From NCBI RefSeq assembly GCF_011047315.1, contig NZ_CP049259.1, positions 2,771,001 to 2,835,000 of the forward strand: a stretch of DNA of 64,000 nucleotides, read 5' to 3'. The notes under the pieces are model-generated. The model did not search any database, was not told the origin of the DNA, and saw only the letters and a program-made list of their open reading frames with translations. The DNA comes from Altererythrobacter sp. BO-6 (lineage in GTDB: Bacteria; Pseudomonadota; Alphaproteobacteria; Sphingomonadales; Sphingomonadaceae). The position numbers were made by a program, and so were the translations under genes. This document shows, in pieces, positions 54,610 through 63,549 of the stretch; position 1 is the stretch's first letter; every line of letters begins with the position of its first letter.

Positions 54610-55512
54610 ATGAAGCTCGGTGAGCCTAGCCTCGACCAGCTCCGCATCTTCCTGGCCGTGCAGGAGGAGGGCAGCTTCGGCGGCGCCGCGCGGCGCATGG
54701 GCCGCGCTGTCTCGGCGATCAGTTATGGCGTGCAGCAGATGGAAGCGCAGCTGGGCGTGACGCTGTTTGCGCGCGAGGGGTCGCGCAAACCGGAGCTGAC
54801 CGAAGCGGGGAGAGGCCTGCTGGCCGAGGCGCGCGCGATCACCGAAGCTTCTGACGCGCTGCTGGCCAAGACGCGCAGCCTGCATGCCGGCCTCGAAAGC
54901 GCTGTCAGCCTGGTGCTCGACGTGATGATGCCGGGGGAGGCGATTGCGCCGGTGCTGCGGGAGTTTCGCCGGATGTTCCCCACCGTTGCTCTGCGGCTCA
55001 ATATCGAAGGGCTGGGGGCGGTCGCCGCCTGCCTGCTTGATGGCGATGCCGATCTGGCGGTGGCGGGGCCGGTGGTAGGCGACCACCCGGCGCTGGAACG
55101 GCAGGCGATCGGCGAGGTCGAGTTGGTGCCGGTCGCCGCGCCCGATCACCCGTTGGCGCGGCCCGGCATCCCGCCCGGCGAAAGTCGCGAGCATTTGCAG
55201 CTGGTGCTGTCGGACCGTTCGCGCCTGACGCAGGGGCGTGAATTCTCGGTGCTCAGCCCGCTGACATGGCGACTGGCTGACCTTGGCGCTAAGCATGCGC
55301 TGCTGAAGGAAGGGATTGGCTGGGGCAATATGCCGCGACACGCCGTGCGCGACGATCTTGCCGTGGGACGACTAGTCGAGCTGGACCTGCCGGAAAGGCC
55401 CGGCGCGCAATATACGCTCAGTGCCACCTGGCGGCGCGATGCCCGGCCGGGGCCAGCCAGCAGCTGGCTGATCGATGCGCTGCGTGCGCAATTGGCGCTT
55501 TGCCCGGCCTGA
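54610..55512 (+). CDS. LysR family transcriptional regulator
   Basis: 300 aa. HTH SLDQLRIFLAVQEEGSFGGAARRM, then SAISYGVQQMEAQLG, and a substrate-binding domain. Divergent from the pirin-azoR pair with an inverted repeat between, so most likely their regulator, as is common for quinone-responsive LysR proteins. Confidence 0.92.
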   Translation: MKLGEPSLDQLRIFLAVQEEGSFGGAARRMGRAVSAISYGVQQMEAQLGVTLFAREGSRKPELTEAGRGLLAEARAITEASDALLAKTRSLHAGLESAVSLVLDVMMPGEAIAPVLREFRRMFPTVALRLNIEGLGAVAACLLDGDADLAVAGPVVGDHPALERQAIGEVELVPVAAPDHPLARPGIPPGESREHLQLVLSDRSRLTQGREFSVLSPLTWRLADLGAKHALLKEGIGWGNMPRHAVRDDLAVGRLVELDLPERPGAQYTLSATWRRDARPGPASSWLIDALRAQLALCPA

Positions 55513-55590
55513 CGGGGCCGCCAGCCAATTTGTACCGCTACATCTTGGCGGGTTCTGGCTAGGCCGACGTATCGCTAGACTATCGCAGCA

Positions 55591-56442
55591 ATGCATCTGA
55601 TTACATTCCATAACCTCTACATTACAGCGCTCTATCGATCGGTCGGACTTGCGCTGGTCGCAGCATTGGCGACTGGCCCGGCCCAAGCCCAGGATCGCGA
55701 ACCGCAAGGGCTTCCGGCTGGCGCCGTCGCGCAGCACCCGCAGTTCATTGGCTATTGGGTTGTCACCGGACTGCCGGATCAGCAATCCGCCATGGATGAC
55801 GCGCTGGCCCAATGTAATATCGCAACCGGCGGTGGATGCGTTCCCGCCTTCGCTTTCTCGGCGCGCGAGGCGGTGATCGGCTATGGCGCTGACGGCAGCG
55901 TGATGGGCGGGATCGGCGAAACCCCCGAAAGCGCCCGCGCCGAATTCGACAAGGCATGTATCGAGCGGTTCGCGCAACTGTGCGAGGTTGAAAACAGCTT
56001 TGCCGTCGCGCGTCGACTGGCGTTGCAATCGCAAGAACCCGAACCGCGCAAATTCGCCGCGATTGCGATGGATGGCAGGGCCGTTTCTGGCAACGGCGAC
56101 GCCGATCCGCGCACCTGGATCGCAACGGGGCAGGCAAATTGGGACGATGCGGTGCGGCGCGCGATGGAGCCCTGCGAAGCCGCGGTGGGAGCGGGCATGT
56201 GCCGCTGGGCCACCACCAGCGGGCAGACTGTGGTTGTCTTCTACCGGAACGCTGGCGGAACGTCAGGCGGTTACCGGATTAATCTGGGCGTTCAGCAAGC
56301 GATTGGCGATATCGACCGGATATGTACCCAGGCGGGCGAAAATTGCGAATTGCTGGCAATAAATGCGACAAAGGACGAAGCGGTCCGCGAATATGACTTG
56401 CTGGCGATGCGGGGCGTACCCATCCACCCGCCAGGCGAATGA
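55591..56442 (+). CDS. Secreted DUF4189-like protein 1
   Basis: 283 aa with a signal peptide (VGLALVAALATGPAQAQ). After it come two modules, each with the pattern of an Ala-rich helix, a Cys, then a Gly-rich turn with a second Cys: ALAQCNIATGGGCVPAF and EPCEAAVGAGMCRWA, followed by short strands ending in further Cys (ACIERFAQLCEV, RICTQAGENCELL). This resembles the DUF4189 repeat. Probably periplasmic or exported with disulfides. First of four tandem paralogous genes, followed 7 bp later by the next. Confidence 0.78.
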   Translation: MHLITFHNLYITALYRSVGLALVAALATGPAQAQDREPQGLPAGAVAQHPQFIGYWVVTGLPDQQSAMDDALAQCNIATGGGCVPAFAFSAREAVIGYGADGSVMGGIGETPESARAEFDKACIERFAQLCEVENSFAVARRLALQSQEPEPRKFAAIAMDGRAVSGNGDADPRTWIATGQANWDDAVRRAMEPCEAAVGAGMCRWATTSGQTVVVFYRNAGGTSGGYRINLGVQQAIGDIDRICTQAGENCELLAINATKDEAVREYDLLAMRGVPIHPPGE

Positions 56443-56449
56443 GGGCGAG

Positions 56450-57232
56450 ATGGCCAGAGCTTTGTCGATCCGCTTGATTGTTGTTTCACTGGCATTTCTT
56501 GCCGCACTGATGGCGGCGACTATCGGCCTTGTCGCGCCAGAGGAGGCCAAGGCGTCCTATGTCTGCGACAATGTCCAGGTAGGGCAGATGCCCAACGGTG
56601 GGCGTGTCATGCAGAACCAGTGTTACTGGGTGTACGGGGCGGCAGCGATCGACCCGGTGACGCGCAATACCAGCGCCAGTTGGAACCAGCCGACCCCCGA
56701 AGCTGCGGCAAACGATGTCCTCAGCCGGTGCGGTTCGCAATGTGTTTACATCAGCTTCGGTGAGGATTTTGCCTGGATCGCCCTGTCTGACGATAATCAA
56801 TCCTACGGCATCAGCACCAGCGGCCCAAGGGATGCGGAACTCCGCTGCGAAGCGATGCGCGGTTCGCGATGTTACACGGTAGTTGCCGCCAGCAGCACCG
56901 CCAACGGCAAGGTCTGGTCATTCGGTTCGATCGCTTATGACCCGGATACCGGCAAGCGCGGTGCTGCGTGGAGCGCCAGTCGCTGGAGCGACGCACAGCA
57001 GATCGCGCTGAGCCAGTGCGGCACTGCGAATTGTTGGGCTTATACCTATCAGAGCGGGTTCGGTGGAATGGCAAAGGCCAAGGCCGGGGAACTGTTTGGC
57101 AACTGGTCCGATAAGAGCCAGAGCGATGCCGGAAAGAAAGCATTGAAAGAATGCGAAAAAAAGCATGGGAAAAAGAACTGTTCTGTGGTCCATACCGGGT
57201 CCGCCAACCGTCCCCCAAAGTTCAAGGGTTAA
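56450..57232 (+). CDS. Secreted DUF4189-domain protein 2
   Basis: 260 aa. Signal peptide (LIVVSLAFLAALMAATIGLV...AKA). Best match of the four to DUF4189: VYGAAAIDPVTRNTSASWNQPTPEAA (in two blocks) then SRCGSQCVYISF, and a second module FGSIAYDPDTGKRGAAWSAS with SQCGTANCWAYTY. The tail is Lys-rich with ECEKKHGKKNCSVV. Cys pairs suggest disulfides. Transcribed in one direction with its neighbours, 10 bp before the third gene. Confidence 0.82.
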   Translation: MARALSIRLIVVSLAFLAALMAATIGLVAPEEAKASYVCDNVQVGQMPNGGRVMQNQCYWVYGAAAIDPVTRNTSASWNQPTPEAAANDVLSRCGSQCVYISFGEDFAWIALSDDNQSYGISTSGPRDAELRCEAMRGSRCYTVVAASSTANGKVWSFGSIAYDPDTGKRGAAWSASRWSDAQQIALSQCGTANCWAYTYQSGFGGMAKAKAGELFGNWSDKSQSDAGKKALKECEKKHGKKNCSVVHTGSANRPPKFKG

Positions 57233-57242
57233 AAGGCAAGGC

Positions 57243-58889
57243 ATGATGGCGATGACCGATACGTTGCGTGGAATTGCAAATAAAGCTGGCCCGCGAACCG
57301 GCCTTGGCTGGCTTGGCGCTGTAACCCTCACTCTCGCTGGTGCACTAAGCATGGCTTCGCCCGCCTCGGCACAAGGCTGCGCCGGGCCGGCCTGCGATCC
57401 CAACTGGGCCTTCCAGAACCAGATCAATGCCCAACGCGCGCAGGAACAGGCGCAAATGGAAATGCACCATCGCCAGATGGATATGTATTACCAGAACCAG
57501 GGCAATGCCTCTTCCGCCAATCCCGGGCCGCCGCCTGAGCCGCCCCGGTACGAACCGCCGCCGCCGCCGCGCGGCTGGCAGTCGCGCTACACCGGTTTCG
57601 TCACCTTCAAAGTCAGCGAGAACGAAGACCGCGCGGACGATGGCCATCGCTATGATTACGCGATCGCGATGAATTACCCGACGGAAGCTGAGGCTCGCGC
57701 TGCAGCGGCCGAGATGTGCAAGGACCGCGTGCTGCGCAGTTGGGAATCCTATGACATCGATTACAAATGCGAAAGCGACACCTATGTCTATCGCGACGCA
57801 TTCATCTCGCTGATCCAGTACTGGAACGGCCAGTTCGGCCTTTACGAGCAGCCGACATTCGACCTGGCGGTCAATCAGCACAGCCGCGGCGTGGAGCTGA
57901 ACGACCGGATCTATTATTGCGCCGATCTGTCTAATCCTTCGCCGGATAGCTGCCAGTCCTGGCTCTTTGGCTTGGGCCGCAACGGCAAGCACCGCGATGC
58001 CGGCGATCCCACCCAGTTCCGCCTCTTTGCCTGCCCGCAGGGAGCAAGCGATCCCATGTACAAGGTCGTTGGTGTCGATCGCCTTTCCGGCAGCGATGTG
58101 CCGCTGTGCGGCCCGGATCCGGTTGCCTTCCGTATGAAGGATCTTGCGGGCAAGTGGGATGCCTATGCCACCCATCCGCGCTATGTCTTGCCTTTCGCAG
58201 CGGGGGGCTTCACCGATCTGGAGACAGCGCAAAAGGCTGTGCTGGCGATGTGCAACCGCTTCACCGGCGGCGGCTGCGTGAATGCGGGCGAGGCGAGGGA
58301 CAGTTTCGCGGTCTGGGTCCGCAACGACGAAGGCAAGCTGTTCCTCGGCACCGGGCCGGAAGAGGAAACGGCCCTTCTCGACGCGCAAGGCAAGTGTTCG
58401 AAAGGCCAGATCCTGCCTTGCATGAAAGTGATCGCGCGCAAGGCCGGTGACCTCAGGGTCTATGGCCCGCGCTACAAGCCCAGCGACCTGCGTTATTTCG
58501 GGGCCGTCGCGTTACCTGGCGGCAAAGTCGGTCCGGATCGGGAGGCTTGGGTCGCCATGAACATGGAAACGCAGGCTGATGCCGATCGCTATGCGCTGCA
58601 GGCTTGCCAGGCGAAGAACCAGGCCAAGGCGCCGTGCCAGATCGTCGGGCGCGGGCTTGGTACGCGCTTCTTCGCCTATTCGGGTTTCGATGGCAGCCGC
58701 GGCGTGTTCACATTGATGGTGCGCGGATCGGGCAATCTGATCGATCTTTACAATCGCGAGTCCCTGGCGTTGAAATTGCTGTGCGAACCGCGAGGCACGC
58801 TATGCAAGACCGAAGGGGCGATCGACGCGAGCGACGATGGTGAGGGGCGCCAGCCCAATGTCCTTTCGCTCAAATGGCCGCTGTCATGA
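57243..58889 (+). CDS. Secreted DUF4189-like protein 3, large form
   Basis: 548 aa. Signal peptide (ALSMASPASAQ), then a Gln/Met-rich segment (QEQAQMEMHHRQMDMYYQNQ) and a Pro-rich spacer (PPPEPPRYEPPPPPRG, residues about 97-112). The rest holds several DUF4189-like modules, for example YDYAIAMNYPTEAEARAAAA, LAMCNRFTGGGCVNAG, GKCSKGQILPCMKVI and LQACQAKNQAKAPCQIVG. The stop overlaps the next start (ATGA). The Q/M and Pro segments are absent in the paralogs and may be a stalk or surface linker. Confidence 0.78.
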   Translation: MMAMTDTLRGIANKAGPRTGLGWLGAVTLTLAGALSMASPASAQGCAGPACDPNWAFQNQINAQRAQEQAQMEMHHRQMDMYYQNQGNASSANPGPPPEPPRYEPPPPPRGWQSRYTGFVTFKVSENEDRADDGHRYDYAIAMNYPTEAEARAAAAEMCKDRVLRSWESYDIDYKCESDTYVYRDAFISLIQYWNGQFGLYEQPTFDLAVNQHSRGVELNDRIYYCADLSNPSPDSCQSWLFGLGRNGKHRDAGDPTQFRLFACPQGASDPMYKVVGVDRLSGSDVPLCGPDPVAFRMKDLAGKWDAYATHPRYVLPFAAGGFTDLETAQKAVLAMCNRFTGGGCVNAGEARDSFAVWVRNDEGKLFLGTGPEEETALLDAQGKCSKGQILPCMKVIARKAGDLRVYGPRYKPSDLRYFGAVALPGGKVGPDREAWVAMNMETQADADRYALQACQAKNQAKAPCQIVGRGLGTRFFAYSGFDGSRGVFTLMVRGSGNLIDLYNRESLALKLLCEPRGTLCKTEGAIDASDDGEGRQPNVLSLKWPLS

Positions 58890-59845
58890 TGGCGGCCTTT
58901 CAAACGATTTGGTCGCCGACAAGAATTTTCCCTGCACTTGTCGCGGCTTTGTTGCTTGGCCTGCTGTTGCCGGAAAAAGCCAGTGCGCAGTTGCGAATTT
59001 GTGGTCCGGGCGAGACGCCGGTGGCGATGGATACCTCGAACCCCAGCGTCCCCGTGCCCTTGTGTCCGGGAGGGACGTCTCAGCAAGGGCAGCCTCAAGC
59101 GGCTTTGGTCGACTATGCCAATATCGCCTGGCATCCCGACTATGACGAGGTCTGGTTTGGCGGCGGCTGGACGCAGAGGGGACGCTCCGAAGCGGAGGTG
59201 CTGGCGCTGTGCAATCGCGAAACCGGCGGCGGCTGCAGCTCGATCGGCGAATATTCCAATTCGTATCTCGCCATCGTGAAATCAGGCAATGGCGATCTCT
59301 ACTACGGCTGGGGGCAGGGCTCGGGCGCTGCCCGCAAGGACGCACTCAAGAATTGCCGCACCAATCGGAGGGCAAACGTCCAGCCGCTGCCGTGCGAACT
59401 CGTTGGCACGTACAACGCACTTACCCGCAAATATATCACGCCGAAGGACCTGAAATCGGCGCGCAAGCTTTACGGGGCGGGGGCATGGGTTGTCGGGACC
59501 GAGGGCTATGACCGCCGCGCCTGGTTTGCCACCGGTCATCCATCGCGCGAAGCTGCAACCAGTGCGGCGATCGCGGCCTGCAAGAAGGCCAATTCGGGGC
59601 GGGAGTGCGAGGCTTTCGGGCTGACCGGTAACGGGTTCATCCAAGCGTTCCAGATGACTGTGCGGGGCGAGAAAACCGCTGATGACATGGTGATCGTGGA
59701 GACCAGTGCGAAGCGCGCTGGCGACGCGGCCAAGGCGGTTTGCAAGGCGAACAAGAAGGCATGCGTTTTGCAGACGACGTTCGATACCCGCAAGCCGGGC
59801 CTGTTCGAACACAGTTTCAAGACGGGTGTTACCAGCCCGCTCTAG
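58886..59845 (+). CDS. Secreted DUF4189-like protein 4
   Basis: 319 aa from ATG 58886, coupled to the previous stop. Signal peptide (FPALVAALLLGLLLPEKASAQ). Two modules: ANIAWHPDYDEVWFGGGWTQ then LCNRETGGGCSSIG, and KLYGAGAWVVGTEGYDRRAW then ACKKANSGRECEAFG. Each is followed by a second half ending in paired Cys. The LCNR-TGGGC block is almost the same as in protein 3, showing recent common origin. The 3' end overlaps the convergent GST gene by 17 bp. Confidence 0.8.
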   Translation: MMAAFQTIWSPTRIFPALVAALLLGLLLPEKASAQLRICGPGETPVAMDTSNPSVPVPLCPGGTSQQGQPQAALVDYANIAWHPDYDEVWFGGGWTQRGRSEAEVLALCNRETGGGCSSIGEYSNSYLAIVKSGNGDLYYGWGQGSGAARKDALKNCRTNRRANVQPLPCELVGTYNALTRKYITPKDLKSARKLYGAGAWVVGTEGYDRRAWFATGHPSREAATSAAIAACKKANSGRECEAFGLTGNGFIQAFQMTVRGEKTADDMVIVETSAKRAGDAAKAVCKANKKACVLQTTFDTRKPGLFEHSFKTGVTSPL

Positions 59846-60485
59846 TCGCTTGATCGCGCCCGAACAGCACCGGCCCGTCGCCCGCCTGCCAGGGTGCGAA
59901 TTTGGGCATCACGCTCGCGAACAGGTCGGACGCGAGGTGCCCTTCCAGCCACCGCTGCAATTGCGGGATCGGCTGCGCGTCGAACCATGTGCGGTCATGG
60001 TTGGCGAACTGCCGGATGAAGGGGAAGCTGGCGATATCGGCAAGGGTGCGCGTTTCGCCGCACAGCTGCGACTGGCCGGCCAGCCGCGCATCAAGCTCGC
60101 GCAGGATCTCGTACCCTGCTGCGCGGTGCGGCGCCGGGTCGCAATCATCATAGCGCGTGGGGTATTTGTAGCGGTCGAGATGGTGCTTGAACGGTCCGTC
60201 GATCGTTACGAGTAGCGCGCGTTCATCGCCCGCCAGCCAGCCTTCGGGGTCGCTCTGCGCCAGCGCCCAGCGCATGATCTCAATGCTTTCATCAAGCACG
60301 GTTGCATCGGGCAAGACCAGTACGGGCACCGTCGCCTTGGGCGAGGCTTCTACGAGTTCGGGCGGTTTGCTGGCCAGCTTTACCTCGCGCAGCACCACCG
60401 TAATCCCTGCGATCCAAAGAGCCATCCGCGCGCGCATCGCATAGGGGCAACGGCGGAAGGAATAGAGGATCGGGTGCCGGGTCAT
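59829..60485 (-). CDS. Glutathione S-transferase family protein
   Basis: 218 aa. Thioredoxin-fold N-terminal part with [17 protein letters not shown] (CPYA in the catalytic loop) and the cis-Pro segment [10 protein letters not shown], then a helical C-terminal domain. Start ATG 60485 overlaps the trhO stop. Substrate not known. Confidence 0.88.
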   Translation of the reverse strand: MTRHPILYSFRRCPYAMRARMALWIAGITVVLREVKLASKPPELVEASPKATVPVLVLPDATVLDESIEIMRWALAQSDPEGWLAGDERALLVTIDGPFKHHLDRYKYPTRYDDCDPAPHRAAGYEILRELDARLAGQSQLCGETRTLADIASFPFIRQFANHDRTWFDAQPIPQLQRWLEGHLASDLFASVMPKFAPWQAGDGPVLFGRDQATRAGW

Positions 60486-61423
60486 TCCTCGTGCGGGAAC
60501 TCGGCGCCGACATGGTTCATGCCGCGCTGGCGGGCGAGTTCTTCCTGCCGCTGGCGTTCGGCATAGCGAGCGCGCTGTTCCTCGTCCCGCTCGTCGATGC
60601 AGTGCGGGCAACTGACGCCTTCGACATAGTGCGGCGATTGCCGATCGGCTTCGCTGACCGGGCGGCGGCAGGCGCGGCACAGGCCATGGGTGCCGACCTC
60701 CAACCCGTGTTTCACCGTCACGCGCTCGTCGAACACGAAGCATTCGCCATCCCAAAGCGATGTTTCTTCAGGGACTTGCTCGAGGTATTTAAGAATGCCA
60801 CCCTTGAGGTGATAGACCTCTTCCACACCCTCTTGCCGCAGGAAGCTGGTCGATTTCTCGCAGCGAATCCCGCCGGTGCAGAACATGGCCACCTTCTTGC
60901 GGCCTTCCAGCAATTCGTCGCGGTGCTGGCGGAACCATTCGGGAAATTCGCGGAAACTGCTGGTGTGCGGATCGATTGCGCCGCGAAATGTGCCGCAAGC
61001 GACCTCATAGTCATTGCGGGTGTCGATCACGATTGTGTCCGGGTCCGAAATCAGCGTGTTCCAGTCCTGCGCATCGACATAATGGCCGACGCTCAATGTG
61101 GGATCGATATCGGGCTCGCCCATGGTCACGATCTCGCGCTTCAGACGCACCTTCATGCGGTGGAACGGCATTTCGGCGGCGTGCGAAAACTTCACTTCAA
61201 GACCGGCGCAGCCGGGCAGGGCGCGGATGTGCGCGATCACTTGCGCAATGGCATTCTCGCTGCCCGCGACAGTGCCGTTGATGCCTTCGCGCGCGAGCAG
61301 CAGCGTGCCCTTGATGCCCACTTCCTCGCACAGCGCGAGCAGGGGTTCGCGCAGTGCAGCCGGATCGTCGAACCGGGTAAACTGGTAGAGCGCGGCGACG
61401 GTAACAGACGGATGATCCGCCAT
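60482..61423 (-). CDS. trhO: tRNA uridine(34) hydroxylase TrhO (rhodanese family)
   Basis: 313 aa. N-terminal UPF0176 domain ([15 protein letters not shown]), then a rhodanese domain with catalytic Cys in [12 protein letters not shown] Cys-rich tail (CRACRRP ... CPHC) could bind zinc. Oxygen-dependent formation of 5-hydroxyuridine at tRNA position 34. Follows ilvE on the minus strand by 5 bp, leads the GST gene. Confidence 0.93.
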   Translation of the reverse strand: MADHPSVTVAALYQFTRFDDPAALREPLLALCEEVGIKGTLLLAREGINGTVAGSENAIAQVIAHIRALPGCAGLEVKFSHAAEMPFHRMKVRLKREIVTMGEPDIDPTLSVGHYVDAQDWNTLISDPDTIVIDTRNDYEVACGTFRGAIDPHTSSFREFPEWFRQHRDELLEGRKKVAMFCTGGIRCEKSTSFLRQEGVEEVYHLKGGILKYLEQVPEETSLWDGECFVFDERVTVKHGLEVGTHGLCRACRRPVSEADRQSPHYVEGVSCPHCIDERDEEQRARYAERQRQEELARQRGMNHVGAEFPHEE

Positions 61424-61428
61424 GGCAA

Positions 61429-62508
61429 TCAGTCCAGCTTCATCACCCAGCCATGGGTGTCTGCAATGGCGCCCTTCTGGATGCCGACCAGCTTCTCGCG
61501 GATTTTCATCGTGATCTGCCCAGGCCCGCCGCTACCGATTTCGAACTCGCCATCCGGCCCGGCGACCTTGCCGACCGGAGTGACGACCGCGGCGGTGCCG
61601 CAGGCCAGCGTCTCAAGCAGCTTGCCGCTGGCGGCGTCTTCACGCCACTGGTCGATCGAATACATGCCTTCCTCGACGCTCAAACCTTCCTCGCGCAGCA
61701 ACTGGATGAGGCTGTCGCGCGTGATGCCGGGCAGGATCGTGCCGGTCAGCGGCGGGGTGATCACACGGCCATCGTCGAACACGAAGAACAGGTTCATGCC
61801 GCCCAGTTCCTCGACCCATTTGCGTTCAACCGCGTCGAGAAACAGCACCTGATCATGCCCCTTCGCGAATGCTTGCCCGGTGGGGACAAGGCTGGCGGCG
61901 TAATTGCCGCCGCACTTGGCCGCACCGGTGCCGCCTGGCGCTGCGCGGGTATAGTCCGAAATCCAGATGCTGACCGGCTTGGGCCCGCCCTTGAAATAGC
62001 TGCCCGCCGGGCTGGCGATCACAATGAATTTGTACTGCTTGGCCGGGCGCACGCCCAGGAAGGCCTCGGTCGCGATCATGAAGGGGCGCAGGTAGAGCGA
62101 TCCGCCTTCCACGCTGGGGAACCACTCCTTGTCCACCGCCACCAGCTGGCGGATCGATTCGAGGAACAGCTCTTCGGGCAGGTTGGGCATCGCCAGCCGG
62201 TCCGCCGAAGCGTTGAAGCGCTGCGCATTGGCTTCCGGCCGGAACAGCGCGGTCGATCCGTCAACCTGCTTGTAAGCCTTCAGCCCTTCGAAGATTTCCT
62301 GCGCGTAATGGAGCACCGCCGCTGCGGGATCGAGGCTGAGCGGGCCGCGCGGGCCGACCGTGGCGCTGTGCCAACCGCCTTTTGCCTCGTCATAATCGAT
62401 TACGACCATGTGATCGGAGAACAGCTTGCCGAAGCCGGGATCTTTCAGCGCCTCGTCACGCTGGCTGGCCGGAGTGGGTGCAGGGTGGGGGATATGTGTG
62501 AAGTCCAT
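61429..62508 (-). CDS. ilvE: Branched-chain amino acid aminotransferase
   Basis: 359 aa PLP fold-type IV, group of eukaryote-like BCATs. [24 protein letters not shown] and the PLP lysine in [10 protein letters not shown], then [13 protein letters not shown]. Catalyses the last step of Leu, Ile and Val synthesis. Start ATG 62508 ([16 protein letters not shown]). Confidence 0.96.
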   Translation of the reverse strand: MDFTHIPHPAPTPASQRDEALKDPGFGKLFSDHMVVIDYDEAKGGWHSATVGPRGPLSLDPAAAVLHYAQEIFEGLKAYKQVDGSTALFRPEANAQRFNASADRLAMPNLPEELFLESIRQLVAVDKEWFPSVEGGSLYLRPFMIATEAFLGVRPAKQYKFIVIASPAGSYFKGGPKPVSIWISDYTRAAPGGTGAAKCGGNYAASLVPTGQAFAKGHDQVLFLDAVERKWVEELGGMNLFFVFDDGRVITPPLTGTILPGITRDSLIQLLREEGLSVEEGMYSIDQWREDAASGKLLETLACGTAAVVTPVGKVAGPDGEFEIGSGGPGQITMKIREKLVGIQKGAIADTHGWVMKLD

Positions 62509-62561
62509 AGTTCGCGGGTAATGCCAGCCAGGGGGGAGAGCAAGCGGAAGATGGGAGGATC

Positions 62562-62646
62562 AAATCGGACCGAAGGTCCGCAAGGGCGACTGCCCGCCCG
62601 CAGCGCCAAAGGCGCGAGGATTTCGCATCGCGGAGGCGATGCGGAC
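62562..62646. repeat. Structured multi-hairpin repeat element, copy B
   Basis: In the gap upstream of ilvE, four perfect hairpins lie in a row: CGGACC-GAA-GGTCCG, GGGC-GACT-GCCC, GCGCC-AAA-GGCGC and CGCATCGC-GGAG-GCGATGCG (62624-62643). The backbone between them (AAATCGG, CCGCAAG, GCCCGCAGCG, GCGAGGA, TCGCA, TGCGGA) equals, in order, that of copy A read on its minus strand. Confidence 0.7.
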
Positions 62647-62661
62647 CACAAGGGCTCAAAT

Positions 62662-62700
62662 GAAAAGGGCGATCCAGCCCGTCAGCGGATCGCCCTTTCA
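62662..62700 (-). terminator. Strong hairpin terminator downstream of the micro-ORF
   Basis: AAAGGGCGATCC (62664-62675) pairs perfectly with GGATCGCCCTTT (62687-62698) over an 11-nt loop. On the minus strand the stem is followed by TTTTCATTT, so it suits termination of the micro-ORF transcript about 50 nt after its stop. Confidence 0.7.
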
Positions 62701-62750
62701 TGGTCAGCGGCGGGAAGTGCCGCTCACGAAGCCTCTATTGGTAGGGGTAA

Positions 62751-62807
62751 TTACCGATAGTGCCTCGCGCGGAAACTTGCCGACCTCTCTGCTGAACCAT
62801 GAGACAT
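62751..62807 (-). CDS. 18-codon micro-ORF with extended Shine-Dalgarno
   Basis: ATG at 62807 to TAA at 62751 encodes MSHGSAERSASFRARHYR, a basic 18-residue peptide (5 Arg/Lys-type residues plus 2 His). The SD region AAAGGAGGTGATCC (62822 to 62809, minus strand) is complementary to the conserved 3' end of 16S rRNA over 14 nt and is well spaced from the ATG. A strong terminator follows, so the transcript would be a short RNA of about 150-200 nt. It may be a leader peptide, a dual-function small RNA or a highly expressed peptide. No homolog is known to me. Confidence 0.55.
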   Translation of the reverse strand: MSHGSAERSASFRARHYR

Positions 62808-62808
62808 C

Positions 62809-62822
62809 GGATCACCTCCTTT
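62809..62822 (-). promoter_or_regulatory. Extended ribosome binding site of the micro-ORF
   Basis: AAAGGAGGTGATCC on the minus strand matches the full anti-Shine-Dalgarno tail, much longer than the 4-6 nt seen before other genes here. Confidence 0.7.
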
Positions 62823-62994
62823 CGCGCTTTTGAGCCAAGACCCGCACCGTTTCACCGGGGGCCGAGAACCGCGTTCGCCGCTTTCCTCGAGGCTCAATTT
62901 GATTCAAGCGAATCGCGAAAACAAGGCTTGAAAAAAAGTTTTCCCACGTCAGAATTGTGCGCTGTTGCGTGGCGCCCGGGGAGGCGCGTTTTCT
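62823..62994. other. Gap upstream of the micro-ORF
   Basis: No gene seen. AT-rich patches around 62895-62950 (including a run of seven A at about 62934) could hold the minus-strand promoter of the micro-ORF, but I cannot fix a -35/-10 pair. Confidence 0.35.
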
Positions 62995-63498
62995 TTACCG
63001 GCAATCCTCGATCACCCGCGTTACTTCGGCCCAGGCCGGAAGGTAAAGCGACGGCTGACCCGCCATTTCCACTGCGAAACGCCCTTTGGTGATCGCCATC
63101 GCGTCCAACAGCGGATCGGAGGGGCGGAGAACGGCCACGCGCCAGCCTTCGCGCGCGGCGGCGCTGAGTGTGCGTGCCTGCGTCTCAGTGCGGATCGTTA
63201 TGGCGCCTTCCGCCAGCGTACTGCTCGCTGCAGCGATGAAGATTTGCCGGTCGGCCGTGCAATTCATCTGGAACAGCATTTCCCGTGTCGGCGAGTGAAA
63301 TTCGGCGAAACTTTCGCTGCCAGCGGTGCGATAGACCCAGTCGCCCTTGGTTTGCGGCGCATCGTTCCAGCTCATGTCGTCAGGCGCGGCGGTTTGCTGC
63401 GGCGGCTGTGTTGCTGGCTGCTGTGCGCAAGCGGCGCTGGCGCTGAGGCCGAGCCCGGCAGCAATGGCGGCAGTGACTTGCAAATAGATCGGTTTCAT
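62995..63498 (-). CDS. Secreted hypothetical protein, 167 aa
   Basis: From ATG 63498 the product has a signal peptide (YLQVTAAIAAGLGLSASAACAQ) and a Gln/Pro-rich linker (QQPATQPPQQTAAP). A domain with two Cys far apart follows (FQMNCTADRQ and IEDCR at the end), probably one disulfide. Family not recognised. Divergent from tlyA with a 51-bp gap. An upstream in-frame start at 63534 would spoil the signal peptide. Confidence 0.75.
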   Translation of the reverse strand: MKPIYLQVTAAIAAGLGLSASAACAQQPATQPPQQTAAPDDMSWNDAPQTKGDWVYRTAGSESFAEFHSPTREMLFQMNCTADRQIFIAAASSTLAEGAITIRTETQARTLSAAAREGWRVAVLRPSDPLLDAMAITKGRFAVEMAGQPSLYLPAWAEVTRVIEDCR

Positions 63499-63549
63499 GA
63501 CGCTCCAATGCGCGCTAACGGCTTCATAGTCCATGAACAAGGCCGTACC

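Noticed and set aside
62809-62822. Possible 3' end of a 16S rRNA gene (GGATCACCTCCTTT on the plus strand)
   Set aside because: The 100 bases before it have no 16S similarity and no spacer tRNA follows; it is better read as a long Shine-Dalgarno on the minus strand.
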